Position numbers and translations under genes: made by a program. From NCBI GenBank assembly GCA_003427395.1, contig BFEA01000047.1:3159601-3199819 (forward strand): a stretch of 40,219 bases of DNA, given 5' to 3'. Source of the stretch: Chara braunii. Lineage: Eukaryota > Streptophyta > Charophyceae > Charales > Characeae. This document shows, in pieces, positions 18,307 to 28,490 of this stretch (positions are counted from its first letter, which is position 1; every line of letters begins with the position of its first letter). The notes under the pieces were generated by a model. It saw nothing but the letters and a program-made list of their open reading frames with translations. It was not told the origin of the DNA and searched no databases.

Positions 18307-20640
18307 TGTAATGACCCGCCATAACACAGACTGAGAACACTGCTGATTTATGAAGTTCTGCCGATGGAATGGATGCCTTGCCGAGATTCCCGCATTCTGC
18401 TGAGTTTTCTAAGTCCGTATGTGTGCGTGCTTGTTGACCTGCGTGCCTGTGTGAGTGCTTGTCGGTATGAGTGTGTGTGACTCGCAAGGGTACTTGCTTG
18501 TTTGGCAAGCCCGTAGGGCTGGTACTTACCTGTGGCCGTGGCATTGAGGGTTGTAGCAGGGGAAAATACTCGTGGCGGAGCCAGAGGCCCGCGACACTTA
18601 GAGCAGTGGAAAAACGCTCAAGTAGCAGGTAGGCTGGTACCGCACCCAGTAGCAGTAGATGTGCCGGGTACTCGAGGCCGAGCAAAAGAAGACAAAGTTG
18701 ACATTTTTAGAGGCCCAGTAGCGGTAGGCTAGGTCTAGGCCGGTACCAGTCCATCCAGTCTGAGTCTAGAGCCTGTATGGGCAATATCAGAGTCTGCAAT
18801 GATGTTTCCCTCCGAAAGGGAGGAGGTACCGGTTGCTTGGGAGGCCAAGCGGCCTGGAAGTCACCGCCCAGGAGGCAAGTAGGCCGCTATATCGAGAGGC
18901 CGAGGGAAGAGCCCGACCTCATTCTTCAGTGTGCAATTTTGGAGACACGCTGCTGGAGCGCTGGCTGGAGTAGCGGTGGCCACTACAGCGCTGCTGGGAG
19001 GAAGAAGTCGGGAGCTTCCACCTTGGCTATGGTGGAGCTCTACCGGTAGGAGGAGGAAGGAGAAGAGGACCAAGGAGGAGAGTGGCGAGGTACCTACCTG
19101 GCTATGGTGGACACCATCTTCATCACCTTGTTAGGGGCTGCATCTGGAAGGCCCCCGTTGGGGTAGTGCCGAACCAAGGAAGCTCAGGGCAGAGACAGGC
19201 ATGGCGGCCTAGTGAGCAGCTGCATAGCTGCTTTGCGTTGTCCTTTGCACAGGGAGGCAGCAACATAGCTGCTTTGGGTTGTCCTTTGGACAGGAGGGTT
19301 GAGCCCTCAGTAGTCCGCCATAGCCTCGGCCTACATGTGAGAGGAAGGAGAAGGGTGGCCATGGCTATTGTGGACCTCATGTGGCGCCTGCAGTAGAAGT
19401 GGGATTCGGACATTGATTCTGATTCAGCCATTCAACATTATTATTGTTATTTCTTGTTTGAATAAGGGAGGAGGAGATAAGGAGGAGGAGATTGGTTGGC
19501 GAAGAAGAAGAGTATTACATTTGGTCTATGATGGAGTACATCATCTTCTTCTTCTTTCTTACTTCTTCTTCCTCTTTCCCTCTCTCTCCTCTCAAGTTCA
19601 TTCATTTCTTTTTGGAATTGGACGATTGTACTTTCTGATGAATGTATACTTCGAAATTGGCCAGGATCGTAACAGAAGTAGGCCAGGCCCTCGTAGGTTG
19701 GAAACTACTCAAGTAGCCGGTAGGTAGGCTGAAGAAGACAAAAAGTTAGTACCCTTAGAGACCAAAGTGAAATTTAGGATCTAGGGTTGCCGGTCCAGTC
19801 GTTTGAGTCTGGGGCCTGCGGAACAGAACATCAGTCTGCAATGATGTTCCCTCCAATTCATGGAGGTACCGGTAGACGTGGGAAGCCACACGGCCTCGAA
19901 GCCAACACACGAAAAGGCAGTACGGTGGAGGCAAGGGGCTCAGCCTCATTTGCTTGTGTGCAGCTAGGAGGCACACTGCTGGAGCGGGCACCCAGCTGAA
20001 GCAGCGCTGGGTGAAGAAGAAGGTGGCCTTGGCCTTCCACCATAGCAATGGTGGAGAGGACCAGGAGGATGATGGTGCACAAGGAGGAGAGTGACAGGCT
20101 AGCTTACCTGGCTATGGTGGTCCGCATCTTCATCTTCTTGGTTGGCCCTGCATCTGGAAGGCCCCAGTTGGGGTTGGTACCTACAAGGAAGACTCCATGG
20201 GTAGTGCTAGGCTTGGCGGACATAGCAGGAGGGGCACATTAGCTTTGCGTTGTCCGCTGAACATCGGAGCTTCACAAGGAGAGCCCGCCATAGCCACCTG
20301 CTCGACCAAGGAGGAAGGTGTATGAGATGGCTATGGTGGACTTCTTGAGTAGGGGGAGGATTTGGACATCGGTTCTGGTTCATTCTTTCATTGTTATTAT
20401 TATTATGGTGAAGAAGAAGCTGGGGGAGTCATCGGGGGTTGCAGAAGGTGGCGAGGTGAAGGGGAACTGACATTGGTACTTGCTGGCGTTTATCTTCTTC
20501 TTCTTCTTCTTCTTCTTCTTCTTCTTCTTCTTCTTCTTCTTCCATTCTTCATTCTTCTTCTTCCTTTGTCTATTTCTCTTTCCAAGTTCTTTCATTTCAG
20601 TTGCAATTGAACGGCATTGAAATGTCGAGCAATTCCTGGC
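18307..20640 (+). mobile_element. Probable gypsy 3' LTR with internal 1.04-kb tandem duplication
   Basis: Starts TGTAATGACCC, just after the polypurine tract. Sequence from about 18590 to 19650 is repeated at about 19655-20612. For example 'TCTGCAATGATG' is at 18793 and 19835, 'CTGCATCTGGAAGGCCCC' recurs in both, and 'TTCGGACATTGATTCTG' matches 'TTTGGACATCGGTTCTG'. Both halves end in (TTC)-rich DNA, then 'AAGTTC.TTCATTTC'. The LTR is therefore either one long LTR with an internal duplication, or one LTR plus a partial second copy. The 3' boundary is not defined. The reading frames of 60-119 codons here are not convincing genes. Confidence 0.6.
20494..20542. repeat. (TTC)n microsatellite
   Basis: About sixteen TTC units near the right end of the second LTR-like copy. 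The matching place in the first copy (about 19541-19575) also has TTC repeats, so the repeat is ancestral to the duplication. Confidence 0.9.
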
Positions 20641-20694
20641 GCCCTAATTAAAGGGTGAAGAGGCACTTCTGTTACCCAATTGATGACTGTACAC

Positions 20695-20850
20695 ATCCTT
20701 GTATAGGGACGCTGGAGCCAATTTCCAGCAGGTGTAGCTCCCCACCAATAGATGGAGCCTTCGACGCTGGGGCCTACATAACAAGGATGCTCTTATCACC
20801 TCGTTAAGTAGGTTTTTCCCGCATGTGAAGTTAAAAAAAAAAAAAAAAAA
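20695..20850 (+). mobile_element. A-tailed SINE-like element, family A
   Basis: A good copy: TTGTATAGGGACGCTGGA head, hairpin arms GCTGGA/TCCAGC, 'AGCTCCCCACCAATAGATGG', 'GATGCTCTTATCACC', a 3' end at 'ATGAAGTT' (here gtgaagtt), and an 18-base poly(A). It has GCTCC/GGAGC arms like a tRNA D-arm but no convincing B box. Nothing is recognised at 20851-21142. Confidence 0.8.
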
Positions 20851-21142
20851 GGATCATAACACAATTACGAATTTTGAAAGACAGCTGATGATACCGGGGC
20901 CCTTACCCTGCACCAGCTTATGCTGGCAGCGACTCCATCACCCAAGAATGAAAACCATGATGATGAGAGTGATGATGAAAACTAAAATCAACTACATAAC
21001 TATGACACAAATTGGGCTAGTTTTTGCATTTGCAAACCTGAGCAGGCCCCTTCGGCTTGTGGCATGGGTTGGCCCAGCCTTGGTGCTTGTCGCTACTGTC
21101 TGATCCAAGTTGCCCTCGATACTGGTAAGGTGATGGTCCCGA

Positions 21143-21300
21143 GTGGTGGTCACACTGAGGTAGGATAGTAGGGACAGGGGTTGCACTGGGAGTATTAACG
21201 TGGGGATGGGTAAGGTAGGTGGCCTATCCTGTCAGGACAATAATTGGCTGCCGCTGCCAGCAATCACCGCGGGTCTGGTACTTGGCCTCTACAACACCCT
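21143..21300. repeat. Interspersed repeat, copy 2 (partner at 1-151)
   Basis: Collinear with 1-151 (CACACTGAGGTAGGATAG, then the 'agtattaacgtggggatggg' region, to 'GGCCTCTACAA'). The family is unnamed. Confidence 0.6.
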
Positions 21301-21507
21301 GGGCTTTTTGTATGAGAGAAAAAGAAAAAAAGCACACTTCCCAGATCGCAAAGTTTTTTTCTATTTTATAAAGGATCCTTTCCACCAGATGCCTGCGGTT
21401 TGCTCAAAACCACTAATACCTCTGAGCGTCTGTTTCTCGACATGGATTTCCCCTGTGCCCCAAAGTTAAACTAACAGGTGCAGGCCCGTTTTCTTTTCTT
21501 TCTTTTC

Positions 21508-21642
21508 GCCTGCCACTGCCAGCCATTGAGGTCCGACAGCACTGGTGGTGTGGTGGATAGAGTAATCAATGGCTGGCAGTGGCACTGCCTGCCACTGCCA
21601 GCCATTGAGGTCCGACAGCACTGGTGGTGTGGTGGAATGAGC
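21508..21642. repeat. 55-bp direct duplication around an 18-bp perfect inverted repeat
   Basis: The block 'GCCTGCCACTGCCAGCCATT' plus GAGGTCCGACAGCACTGG and GGTGTGGTGGA occurs at 21508-21562 and 21588-21642. A third partial copy (TTGAGGTCCGACAGCACTG) is at 21730. Between the two, 21567-21584 is the exact reverse complement of 21590-21607, giving a hairpin of 18 bp with a 5-nt loop. Confidence 0.85.
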
Positions 21643-21814
21643 ATCTTATCTGGGATCATACAGGCTGCGATTGCATGGTATCTCATTCAAATTGCACGGA
21701 ATAGGGGAGAGTTGATTACTCTATCCACATTGAGGTCCGACAGCACTGTTTGTCCGAAAGTTGTGGTTGAATACAAATCGTTGGGAACCTTTACCAGTTT
21801 GGCTTCTTCATCTC

Positions 21815-22325
21815 TCCACTGTATTTACACTAACAGGGAACAACCACCAACCTGCACCTCTCCCTAACCCAGGGTGTAGGTTTGAAACCTTACTAGGGTT
21901 GGTGCGAGAGTGAAGCTCTACCAGCCCCTCATCACGGTGCTGTGGGATGGGCAGGCATGGCCGGCGGGGGAACACTGGCTGTACTAGCGCTGAGCACAGT
22001 CACTGACCTCCCCTTTCCCCTCCACCAAGCCTCCATTAGCTGTGTCTAATAGCCAGTATCATTGTGCATAGCACCCAACAATATTGGTCAACCAGACTTT
22101 CTCTCGATATAGGGCACCCAGCATGCAATCAGTGTCTCATAGATAGCAGTCTCTAATAGCCAGTATCGTCATTGCATGCCTACCCAATATGCTAATGCTG
22201 AGCCCGTGGTGTCGAATAGCCAATGATACTGGCTATTAGACATAGCGCCAACTATGCCATTGGAAGTGAACCCACAAGCTCCTGAATGCGACTTGCGTGC
22301 CTTACAGAGTGGGCTAGGCCCATTG
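21815..22325 (-). mobile_element. tRNA-derived SINE, family B, copy 1
   Basis: Read on the minus strand, the head at 22325-22256 has an A-box-like TAGCCCACTCTG (22305-22316) and a B-box-like GGTTCACTTCC (22262-22272), about 33 bases apart as in a tRNA. Body and tail align with 23330-23810 through 'GCACCCAACAATATTGG', the 'AGAGTGAAGCTCTACCAGC' region, 'CCACCAACCTGCACC' and the tail near 'CACTGTATTTACACTA'. It carries extra 'TCTAATAGCCAGTAT' copies at about 22048 and 22153, and a palindrome at 22215-22237. Confidence 0.7.
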
Positions 22326-22738
22326 GCTAAATCTCTTTATCTGTGAAAGGTGTATCTGAAAAACGAAGAAACAAAACAAAGCAGGTGCACCAGCAGGGAG
22401 GGAAGGAGGTGCGGTGGCATTTCAGCTGAAGCTTCTGTACACAGTACAGCTGCAGGATGACACCACTTTTTGCCACATTTGCTGGCTGTCTGGAGGCCTG
22501 CTGCTGTCAGGTCCTGCCCTATCTGGCGGGTGGGATGAAAAGGAGAGCCACCGCATGGAAATGCAGCAAACATGGAAGAAGGGAGAGATAGAGAATGAGA
22601 ATGCAAGGCTTTATTCATCAGGGACAACTGTAAGGGGATAAAGACACAGCTTCGATGATTTTTTTATTTTTTTTTCCCCCTCTCTTCATATCTAGCTCCA
22701 TCATCACTTTCCTTCTTCTTCTTTTTTTTTTTCCAAAG

Positions 22739-23090
22739 AGGACGCTGGACCCGTTTTCCAGCAGATACAAATCACATCACTGTAATACACATCACATCAT
22801 GGTTAGGGTTTCGTTCGATTGGATTGATGCCTCAGTTTGGTTTGGAGACTCTATAGACTAGATGGACAGGGACGCTGGACCCGTTTTCCGGCGCATATAT
22901 TCACACCATTGCACACGGACGCTGGACCTGAATTCCAGCAGATACATTTTCATCATTGTACAGGGACGCTGGACCCGATTTCCAGCAGGTGTAGCTCCCC
23001 ACCAATAGATGGCGCCTTCGACGCCGGGGCCTACGTACCGGGGATGCTCTTATCACCTCATTAAGTAGATTTCCCGTATATGAAGTTAAA

Positions 23091-23129
<39 letters not shown>
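22739..23129 (+). mobile_element. A-tailed SINE-like element, family A, with repeated heads
   Basis: The head GACGCTGGACCCG...TTTCC occurs four times (about 22741, 22870, 22918, 22964). Only the last is followed by the full body, AGCTCCCCACCAATAGATGG to GATGCTCTTATCACC, and a long poly(A) starting near 23091. The repeated heads are separated by 45-130 bases of 'cacatcat/cattgtac'-type sequence. Arms of the head hairpin remain paired, once through a T-G wobble. The poly(A) is interrupted by the assembly gap. Confidence 0.75.
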
Positions 23130-23149
23130 NNNNNNNNNNNNNNNNNNNN
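23130..23149. other. Assembly gap (20 N) inside poly(A)
   Basis: Twenty N flanked by long A runs, 'GAAAATAACGGGAAGATA' and a second run of about 44 A. The true length of this A-rich stretch is unknown. Two poly(A) tracts may mean two A-tailed insertions meeting here. Confidence 0.95.
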
Positions 23150-23164
23150 GAAAATAACGGGAAG

Positions 23165-23216
<52 letters not shown>

Positions 23217-23329
23217 ACAGTGAGACACAGCCCCTTTATATTCTGGGGGGGACCAGTCAGGTTACTTAGCACGGGCAAGCATAAAAATGAGACAGGAAAC
23301 AGAGAACAAAAGGAGCCATTCTCATCTCT

Positions 23330-23800
23330 TTAATTGTACTGTATGTACACTACCAGAGGCTGCCCACCAACCCATACCTCGCCCTAAGCCATGGGGTAGG
23401 GGGTTACGTGATTGTGTTAAGAGCAAAGCTGTATGAGCTCCTATCGCACTGATGTCAGGCGCGAGGAACAGTGGCAGTGCTCATGCCGGGCACTCTGACC
23501 AGCCGCTGCACCTCCCGGCCCGTCCCCCTGGGTGCCGAAAGCCAAAATGGTTGCTGCATTGCACCCAACAATTTTGGCTAAGGTCTTGTTAATGCTGGGC
23601 TCGGGGGCAAGCTGGCTATCTGTAGATGCTACGGCACCAAGCCCACCCAGTCACGTATGTGCGGCTGGAATTGAACCCGCGATCTACTTAATGCAACTTT
23701 CCTACGGCACCAAGCCCACCCAGTCACGTGTGTGAGGCTGGAATTGAACCCGCGATCTGCTGAATGCAACTTTCGTGCGTTACCAGTTGAGCTAGGCCTA
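23330..23800 (-). mobile_element. tRNA-derived SINE, family B, copy 2
   Basis: On the minus strand the head reads GGCCAGTAGGCCTAGCTCAA with an A box TAGCTCAACTGG (23783-23794) and a B box GGTTCAATTCC (23740-23750). These are pol III internal promoter elements at tRNA spacing. A 73-bp segment holding the B box is duplicated in tandem (23632-23704 and 23705-23777). The body runs through 'GCACCCAACAATTTTGG' to a tail near 'TGTACTGTATGTACACTA'. No tRNA gene is intact: the cloverleaf is only partly formable. Confidence 0.75.
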
Positions 23801-23864
23801 CTGGCCAGCACAACTTTTATGCGGCCATACTCTCACATGACGGTCCTTTTGCATGTTCATCCCC

Positions 23865-23930
23865 GCCCCACGCCCCCCCTCCCCCCCTCCCCCACCCCAA
23901 ATCCCCCCCAGCCTCCACCTGCCTTCCCGG
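23865..23930. repeat. C-rich low-complexity tract
   Basis: A run of CCCC blocks (CCACGCCCCCCCTCCCCCCC and on). On the minus strand it is G-rich and could form a quadruplex. From 23931 to 24711 I see no gene or family member. Confidence 0.7.
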
Positions 23931-24711
23931 TCCCCACACCTACATATGAAGCTGAGAAGGAAGAGCCCGCCACATTCCTTCTCCGAGTCTGCCGGATCCA
24001 GATTCACAGAGTCCTTCTCTCCTGACAAAGTGCCAGCGTGTATCTGGCTACAGTGAGGTTTGTTCTTCTGTTATGGTTCTGTCCTGACGTTAATCTAGGA
24101 TTAATAGGCAGGAAATGCAAAAAGAAAACAATGAAACAAAAAGCATCAATCCATATGTTTTGCCTAGTTCAGGTTTCCAATTTCCTTGAAAACAAAGGCC
24201 ATAGGCACAGGGTATCATAAACCGTTGACCTTGAAAAATGATGAATCCACAGGTTCTGATTCCGTCCTCTTGGGGAGGCCCCACTTACCTGATTCGCTCA
24301 ATTGTGGCCACCAGTCTTTATAATTGACAGTCGCATTCGTCATACTTGACAATCTAGGTAAGTGGGACAACATGCCTGGTGAGTTGTTGAAAGATCATTT
24401 AAACTAAGTATCCTTTTTCTCCTCTCTCTTAACAGTGTCCACACATAATTGCCTGCCCTTTCTGTTAATGAACCTAAACTTTGGACCCAAATCTGAGGGG
24501 CAGAAAACAAAAATACCTGGATCTTCAGAATTACGTATCGTTGTCCTTTTTCTTTACTTTCTTATTTTCGATGTTGCATTTTTACTTAATCGATAGGGAG
24601 AACCGGGCGAGGCACATCCAGCTTTATGTCCATCCACGTCACGTGGTCCATGACCTTGCTTTGTCATCCCCCCATGTTTCATTCTTTTCCCTGCTGGTTT
24701 CGCTGGGAACA

Positions 24712-24850
24712 GGAACTAGAGTCCTGGGGCCGTTTTCCAGACCAGGTGCAGCTCCCCACCAATAAATGGAGCCTTCACAACCTGGCACCTGTATAGCGAG
24801 GATCCTCTTATCACCTTGCTAGGCAGATTCTCCAGAACATGAAGGTTCTT
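24712..24850 (+). mobile_element. A-tailed SINE-like element, family A, diverged
   Basis: Shows the head (cctggggccgttttccag), 'AGCTCCCCACCAATAAATGG', 'GATCCTCTTATCACC' and 'ATGAAGGTT'. The tail is T-rich rather than A-rich, so the 3' end is eroded or replaced. Confidence 0.7.
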
Positions 24851-24886
24851 TTTTTTCTCTTGCTTTCTTTCTCCTTTTTCCCTTTT

Positions 24887-25400
24887 TGTAATGACCCATG
24901 CAGTTTTCAGTCTGAGAAATCTGCTTTCCACTGAGAGAGTTTCTGTTGTTGATATGATTGCTGAGAATTCCAAGCCTGAGCCTGTGTTGCTGTGTTTCCT
25001 TCATATGTATGTGATCTGCCGCTGATGTATGTCTGCCGTGTGCTTGCTTGCTGAGTTTTGGGTCCCAGTGCGGGTCGTTGTGCTCACCTCTGTTGGGCAT
25101 GACATGTGGCTGAGCCTCAGACGGGGCGAAGGTAGAAACAGGGGTAGGAACAGGGACAGGATGGCAGAATAGCAGCAGGGACATATTGGAAGTACTGTTG
25201 CGGCCAGGGATGCGAGGAGAACTTGCTAGGGGCCGGTAGGGATTTTCCAGCAAGTCGGTTGGCTCCGGAACTGTCGGGTAGCTGTCCGCTGGGTAGTAAC
25301 GGTCCGAGGCCTGAATGTAGGCCAGTACAGGTCTAGGTTCAGGGCCTCGTGATACGTGGACCAGGTCATCGTTGGCTACATGGGGAAGCGTTAGGTTGGA
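24887..25400 (+). mobile_element. Possible solo LTR start (TGTAATGACCC)
   Basis: Begins with the same TGTAATGACCC as the gypsy LTR at 18307 and shares loose features downstream, such as 'CAG.CTGAGAA', 'TGCTTGCTTG' and 'GGCCAGTACAGGTCTAGG'. No pol lies beside it. The end is not recognisable, so this is a tentative call. Confidence 0.35.
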
Positions 25401-25459
25401 GTATGTCGAAGATTACGGAGCAGCTCACTACGGCGTCCAAATAAGCGGCAGGTCAGCGG

Positions 25460-25935
25460 ACAGAACCATCATCATCATCACCGTCATAATCATCGTCATC
25501 GTCAGAAGCATTGAAATCATCAGTATCATCATCAGCAGCATCAGTAGCATCGGCAGCATCAGCGTGGGTACCAACTCTTCTTCATCACTTTTCGACAGAC
25601 ATCCCTCTCTCCTCCTTCGTTTTCTGTGGCTTCATCTCCTTTTCCTCTCCACTCCCTCTCTCCTCATCCTCTGCCTATCTTCCTTCTTCACTCTTTGACT
25701 CTACATTTCTGTCGGGCGCTTCGATCTCCGCCGTTTTTTTTTTTTTCCATCTTTTGGGGGAAGAAAGAAGGGGGGAGTGGGGGCGATGACGGGAAGACGT
25801 TGAGAAGGGGAGGGGGTGGGGGAAGTAGATGGAGGCGGTAGCGGAGGGAGAGAGGGAGAAGAGGGAGTGGGTGAAGGGTTCCAGATTAGTGGTTCCTGGG
25901 GGGAAGAGATAGGGGGGGGAGGGGCTCACACTTTT
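25460..25935. repeat. ATC-rich, pyrimidine-then-purine module 1
   Basis: An (ATC)-rich start (25470-25560) is followed by about 170 bases that are almost all C/T (25570-25760) and then about 170 that are almost all G/A (25761-25935) on the same strand. Reading frames here translate to low-complexity Ser/Pro/Phe and are not genes. Confidence 0.6.
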
Positions 25936-25964
25936 CTTATTTAGCAGTATGATCTGGTTTTTTG

Positions 25965-26432
25965 TTTTATTTCATTATCACTGGCATCGTCATCATTAGT
26001 ATTATCGTGGGAAACAACTCATATGGGAGGATTGGGGGGAGAAACCATGGGGCAGATGAATACCTTTTTTTTTTTTCTCCCACCATTCCTCAATCTTTCC
26101 ACCATTCACTTCCCTTGTTACCCTACTCTCCTCCTCCATACCTTCCACCTTCATCTCTCTAATCTTCTCTCTTCCCTCTTATCTCACCCGCTGTCTGTTT
26201 TCTCTGCTCTCTCTTTCTCGCTGCTTTGTTCTTCAGATTTCTGCACTCCACTTCGGGGAAGGAAGAAGGGATAGCAGGAGGATGAAGTGGCGGAGGGAAG
26301 GGTGGGGAAGGGGCGGGGTACGGAGGAGGTTAAAGGAGGGAGACAAAGGGGAGAGGTAGTGGGTGGGAAGCTGGGGGTCCAGGGATGTAGAGAGAATAGG
26401 GGATAGAGGGGGGGGGAAGGGGGGCGTCTCAC
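25965..26432. repeat. ATC-rich, pyrimidine-then-purine module 2
   Basis: The same layout as module 1, about 490 bases downstream: ATC-rich start (25975-26010), C/T-rich (26065-26240), G/A-rich (26255-26430). The sequence is diverged but the composition pattern is repeated, consistent with an old tandem duplication. From 26480 to 26990 the sequence is AT-rich with no gene recognised. 26990-27340 is G-rich and also unrecognised. Confidence 0.5.
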
Positions 26433-27439
26433 GAAGCCTGCATTGTAGCACTCTACTTGTCACTGTTCTCATCAGCTTTTTCTTATTTGAGCTATGCACT
26501 TCATTTGCTTCGTTATTTCCTAAAAATCGGAAGTATATTACCTAGTTATTAATTAATTAGCTATTTATCATCCAATCATCAAATTATCTAATCACCATAA
26601 TAATTACCAGCTCAATCAGCATCATAGTTATCAACTTTATTAATATCCGTAATAAATACCTAATATATTCTTAATTGCATCTAATCATCGTAATCTTCAA
26701 TATCTGTATTCTCTCTCTAAACTAACCCTAACATTATTCCTTTAACACCTAAAATTTCTAATTAATGAATGCCTGAAGCGTTCAATCTGTATTCGGACTT
26801 TCCAGTTCTGATCTTTTTCTTATATATCCGTAGTGGCTTCAATAGCTGTCTTATCTCTAAATTTCTAATTTTCTATTTTTTTTTCCTAATCTTCAGGAAG
26901 CTGGTATTCTAAATTTTCTCGAGCATATTTTCTCCGCTACGAAATTCTGATCTTCTCCCTGGTGTGTCATCTCAATTATTCGTCCAAGAATGGTAGGTGG
27001 GTATTAGGGTGGGGGAGAGGTCTACTCTGCAGGGGCTTCACAAGGTGGGAAGTGAATGCCTTGGAGGGGCTATGGGCAGATTTTGGGGGGATACTCTATT
27101 ATGGGGCTGGGATAGATGCGAGGGGTGGCATCATACCCCAGTGGGAGCAGATTAGAGTAAGGGGTAGGCTGAGGCATACTTTGGGTGGGAACAGGATGCC
27201 TCTGGGGTTAAAGGTGGGGGAGAGTGGGACTGTCCCAAGCTGGGGCCGATGCGAAATTTCTACAATCAAGACAGTCTTTTTCGGAGGAGGCAGCGGGTGG
27301 TCGGGATGGCAAGGAGGAGAAGAGGGGGGGGGGGGTTCTATATTCTGTTCTATGATCTGGGTTACGTTAGTTGTGCAGAACTAATCATCTTTTCACGGAT
27401 TCGTCAGTTTCAACTGGTTTTCTACAGTCATTGGCGACA

Positions 27440-28490
27440 TCAGAGTCTCCTCTTATTTCAGATACAGGATACCTCTAATCATGGCTGGGGATTTCAATAC
27501 AGCCCTAGACCAGGGGCTGGATCGATGAAAGATCCCCTGCCCCTGCCCTGCGTATATTGAGGAAGATGAGAACATAATAAGTAGATTATGTGAGTCTGAA
27601 GGTTTTTTTTATTCTTTTAGATGACTTCATCCTTAAGAACGTATTTTCACATGTATACGCCATGGTGGATCCTTACTTAAGTCTAGGTCACACATAGACT
27701 TGATCTTACTTTCAGAAGACATTGATAGGGCTCTTCAAGGAGCAACTATCTTCCGTCAGAGTCCTTGGCCAGGAGCGCATCACAAAATGTGTGCGAGACT
27801 GTTGTCTTTTCGTAAAAAGCCTGACCGGGTGAAAGGGTTTTGTAAGTTGAATACGTCTCTTCTGGCTATTTCTCAATTTAGGCAGTTTGTTCAGGATGTA
27901 TGGAAATTCTGGCAATCAACTAACCCTCAACATGACTCTTCTATTTAATGGTTTAGTAGTGGTTTAGCCTTTGTGGCTCGAAAATGTCAGGATTATTAAA
28001 AAATGTTGGCAAAAGATAGATATCAACAAGAAATACAAATTCAAGAACAAATTTTGCATTATGAACTACATGATTCAAAGTTCAATCAACAACAACAAAC
28101 AGCCATCAGTAACTTAAGGAATCAGCCTCTTACCTTTGCACAACATCGTTGGCAAGGGTATCTTATCAGAGGGAAACTTACTAAGCATCAGACTGAAGGA
28201 CAAATGGATACTACTTTCTTTGAGATGGCCAAATCTCAGGACATAACCTATGATTTGTTCAAAGGCTTACTTACATCAGCCAAAAATTTTCGTGATAGAA
28301 ATAAGGATAGTCAGGTGATAGCTGATTTTCTGGTTTCCCTAACGAAAACTCTTTCACGGAAACAAAGAGACTTGCTGAAGCAACCAATATCAAAAGGGTA
28401 AATTTGGACAGCCTTGCTTCAGATGGAAGAGGATAAATGCAGGCATTGATGGGTTTCCGAAAGAATTTTGGGAAACGATGTGGCCAGTGC
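27440..28490 (+). pseudogene. L1-like LINE ORF2: endonuclease C-half to RT start
   Basis: Frame 1 shows the endonuclease GDFNTALDQGLDR (about 27490) and, after a damaged stretch, the S-x-x-DLILLSED segment (about 27700), then the linker with FRQFVQDVWKFWQ and a Gln-rich helical region (28003-28400). These align with the minus-strand LINE at 31332-32528. The endonuclease D-H pair reads H-H. A shifted frame near 28436 gives AGIDGFPKEFW, the first conserved RT block, and similarity ends there. Both ends are missing. The loss of the 3' part is unlike normal 5' truncation of LINEs, so a later deletion or rearrangement is likely. Confidence 0.8.

Noticed and set aside
20625-20650. Primer-binding site TGGCGCC after the LTR
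   Set aside because: Resembles a tRNA-primed site, but the LTR end is not TG...CA there and no element interior follows.
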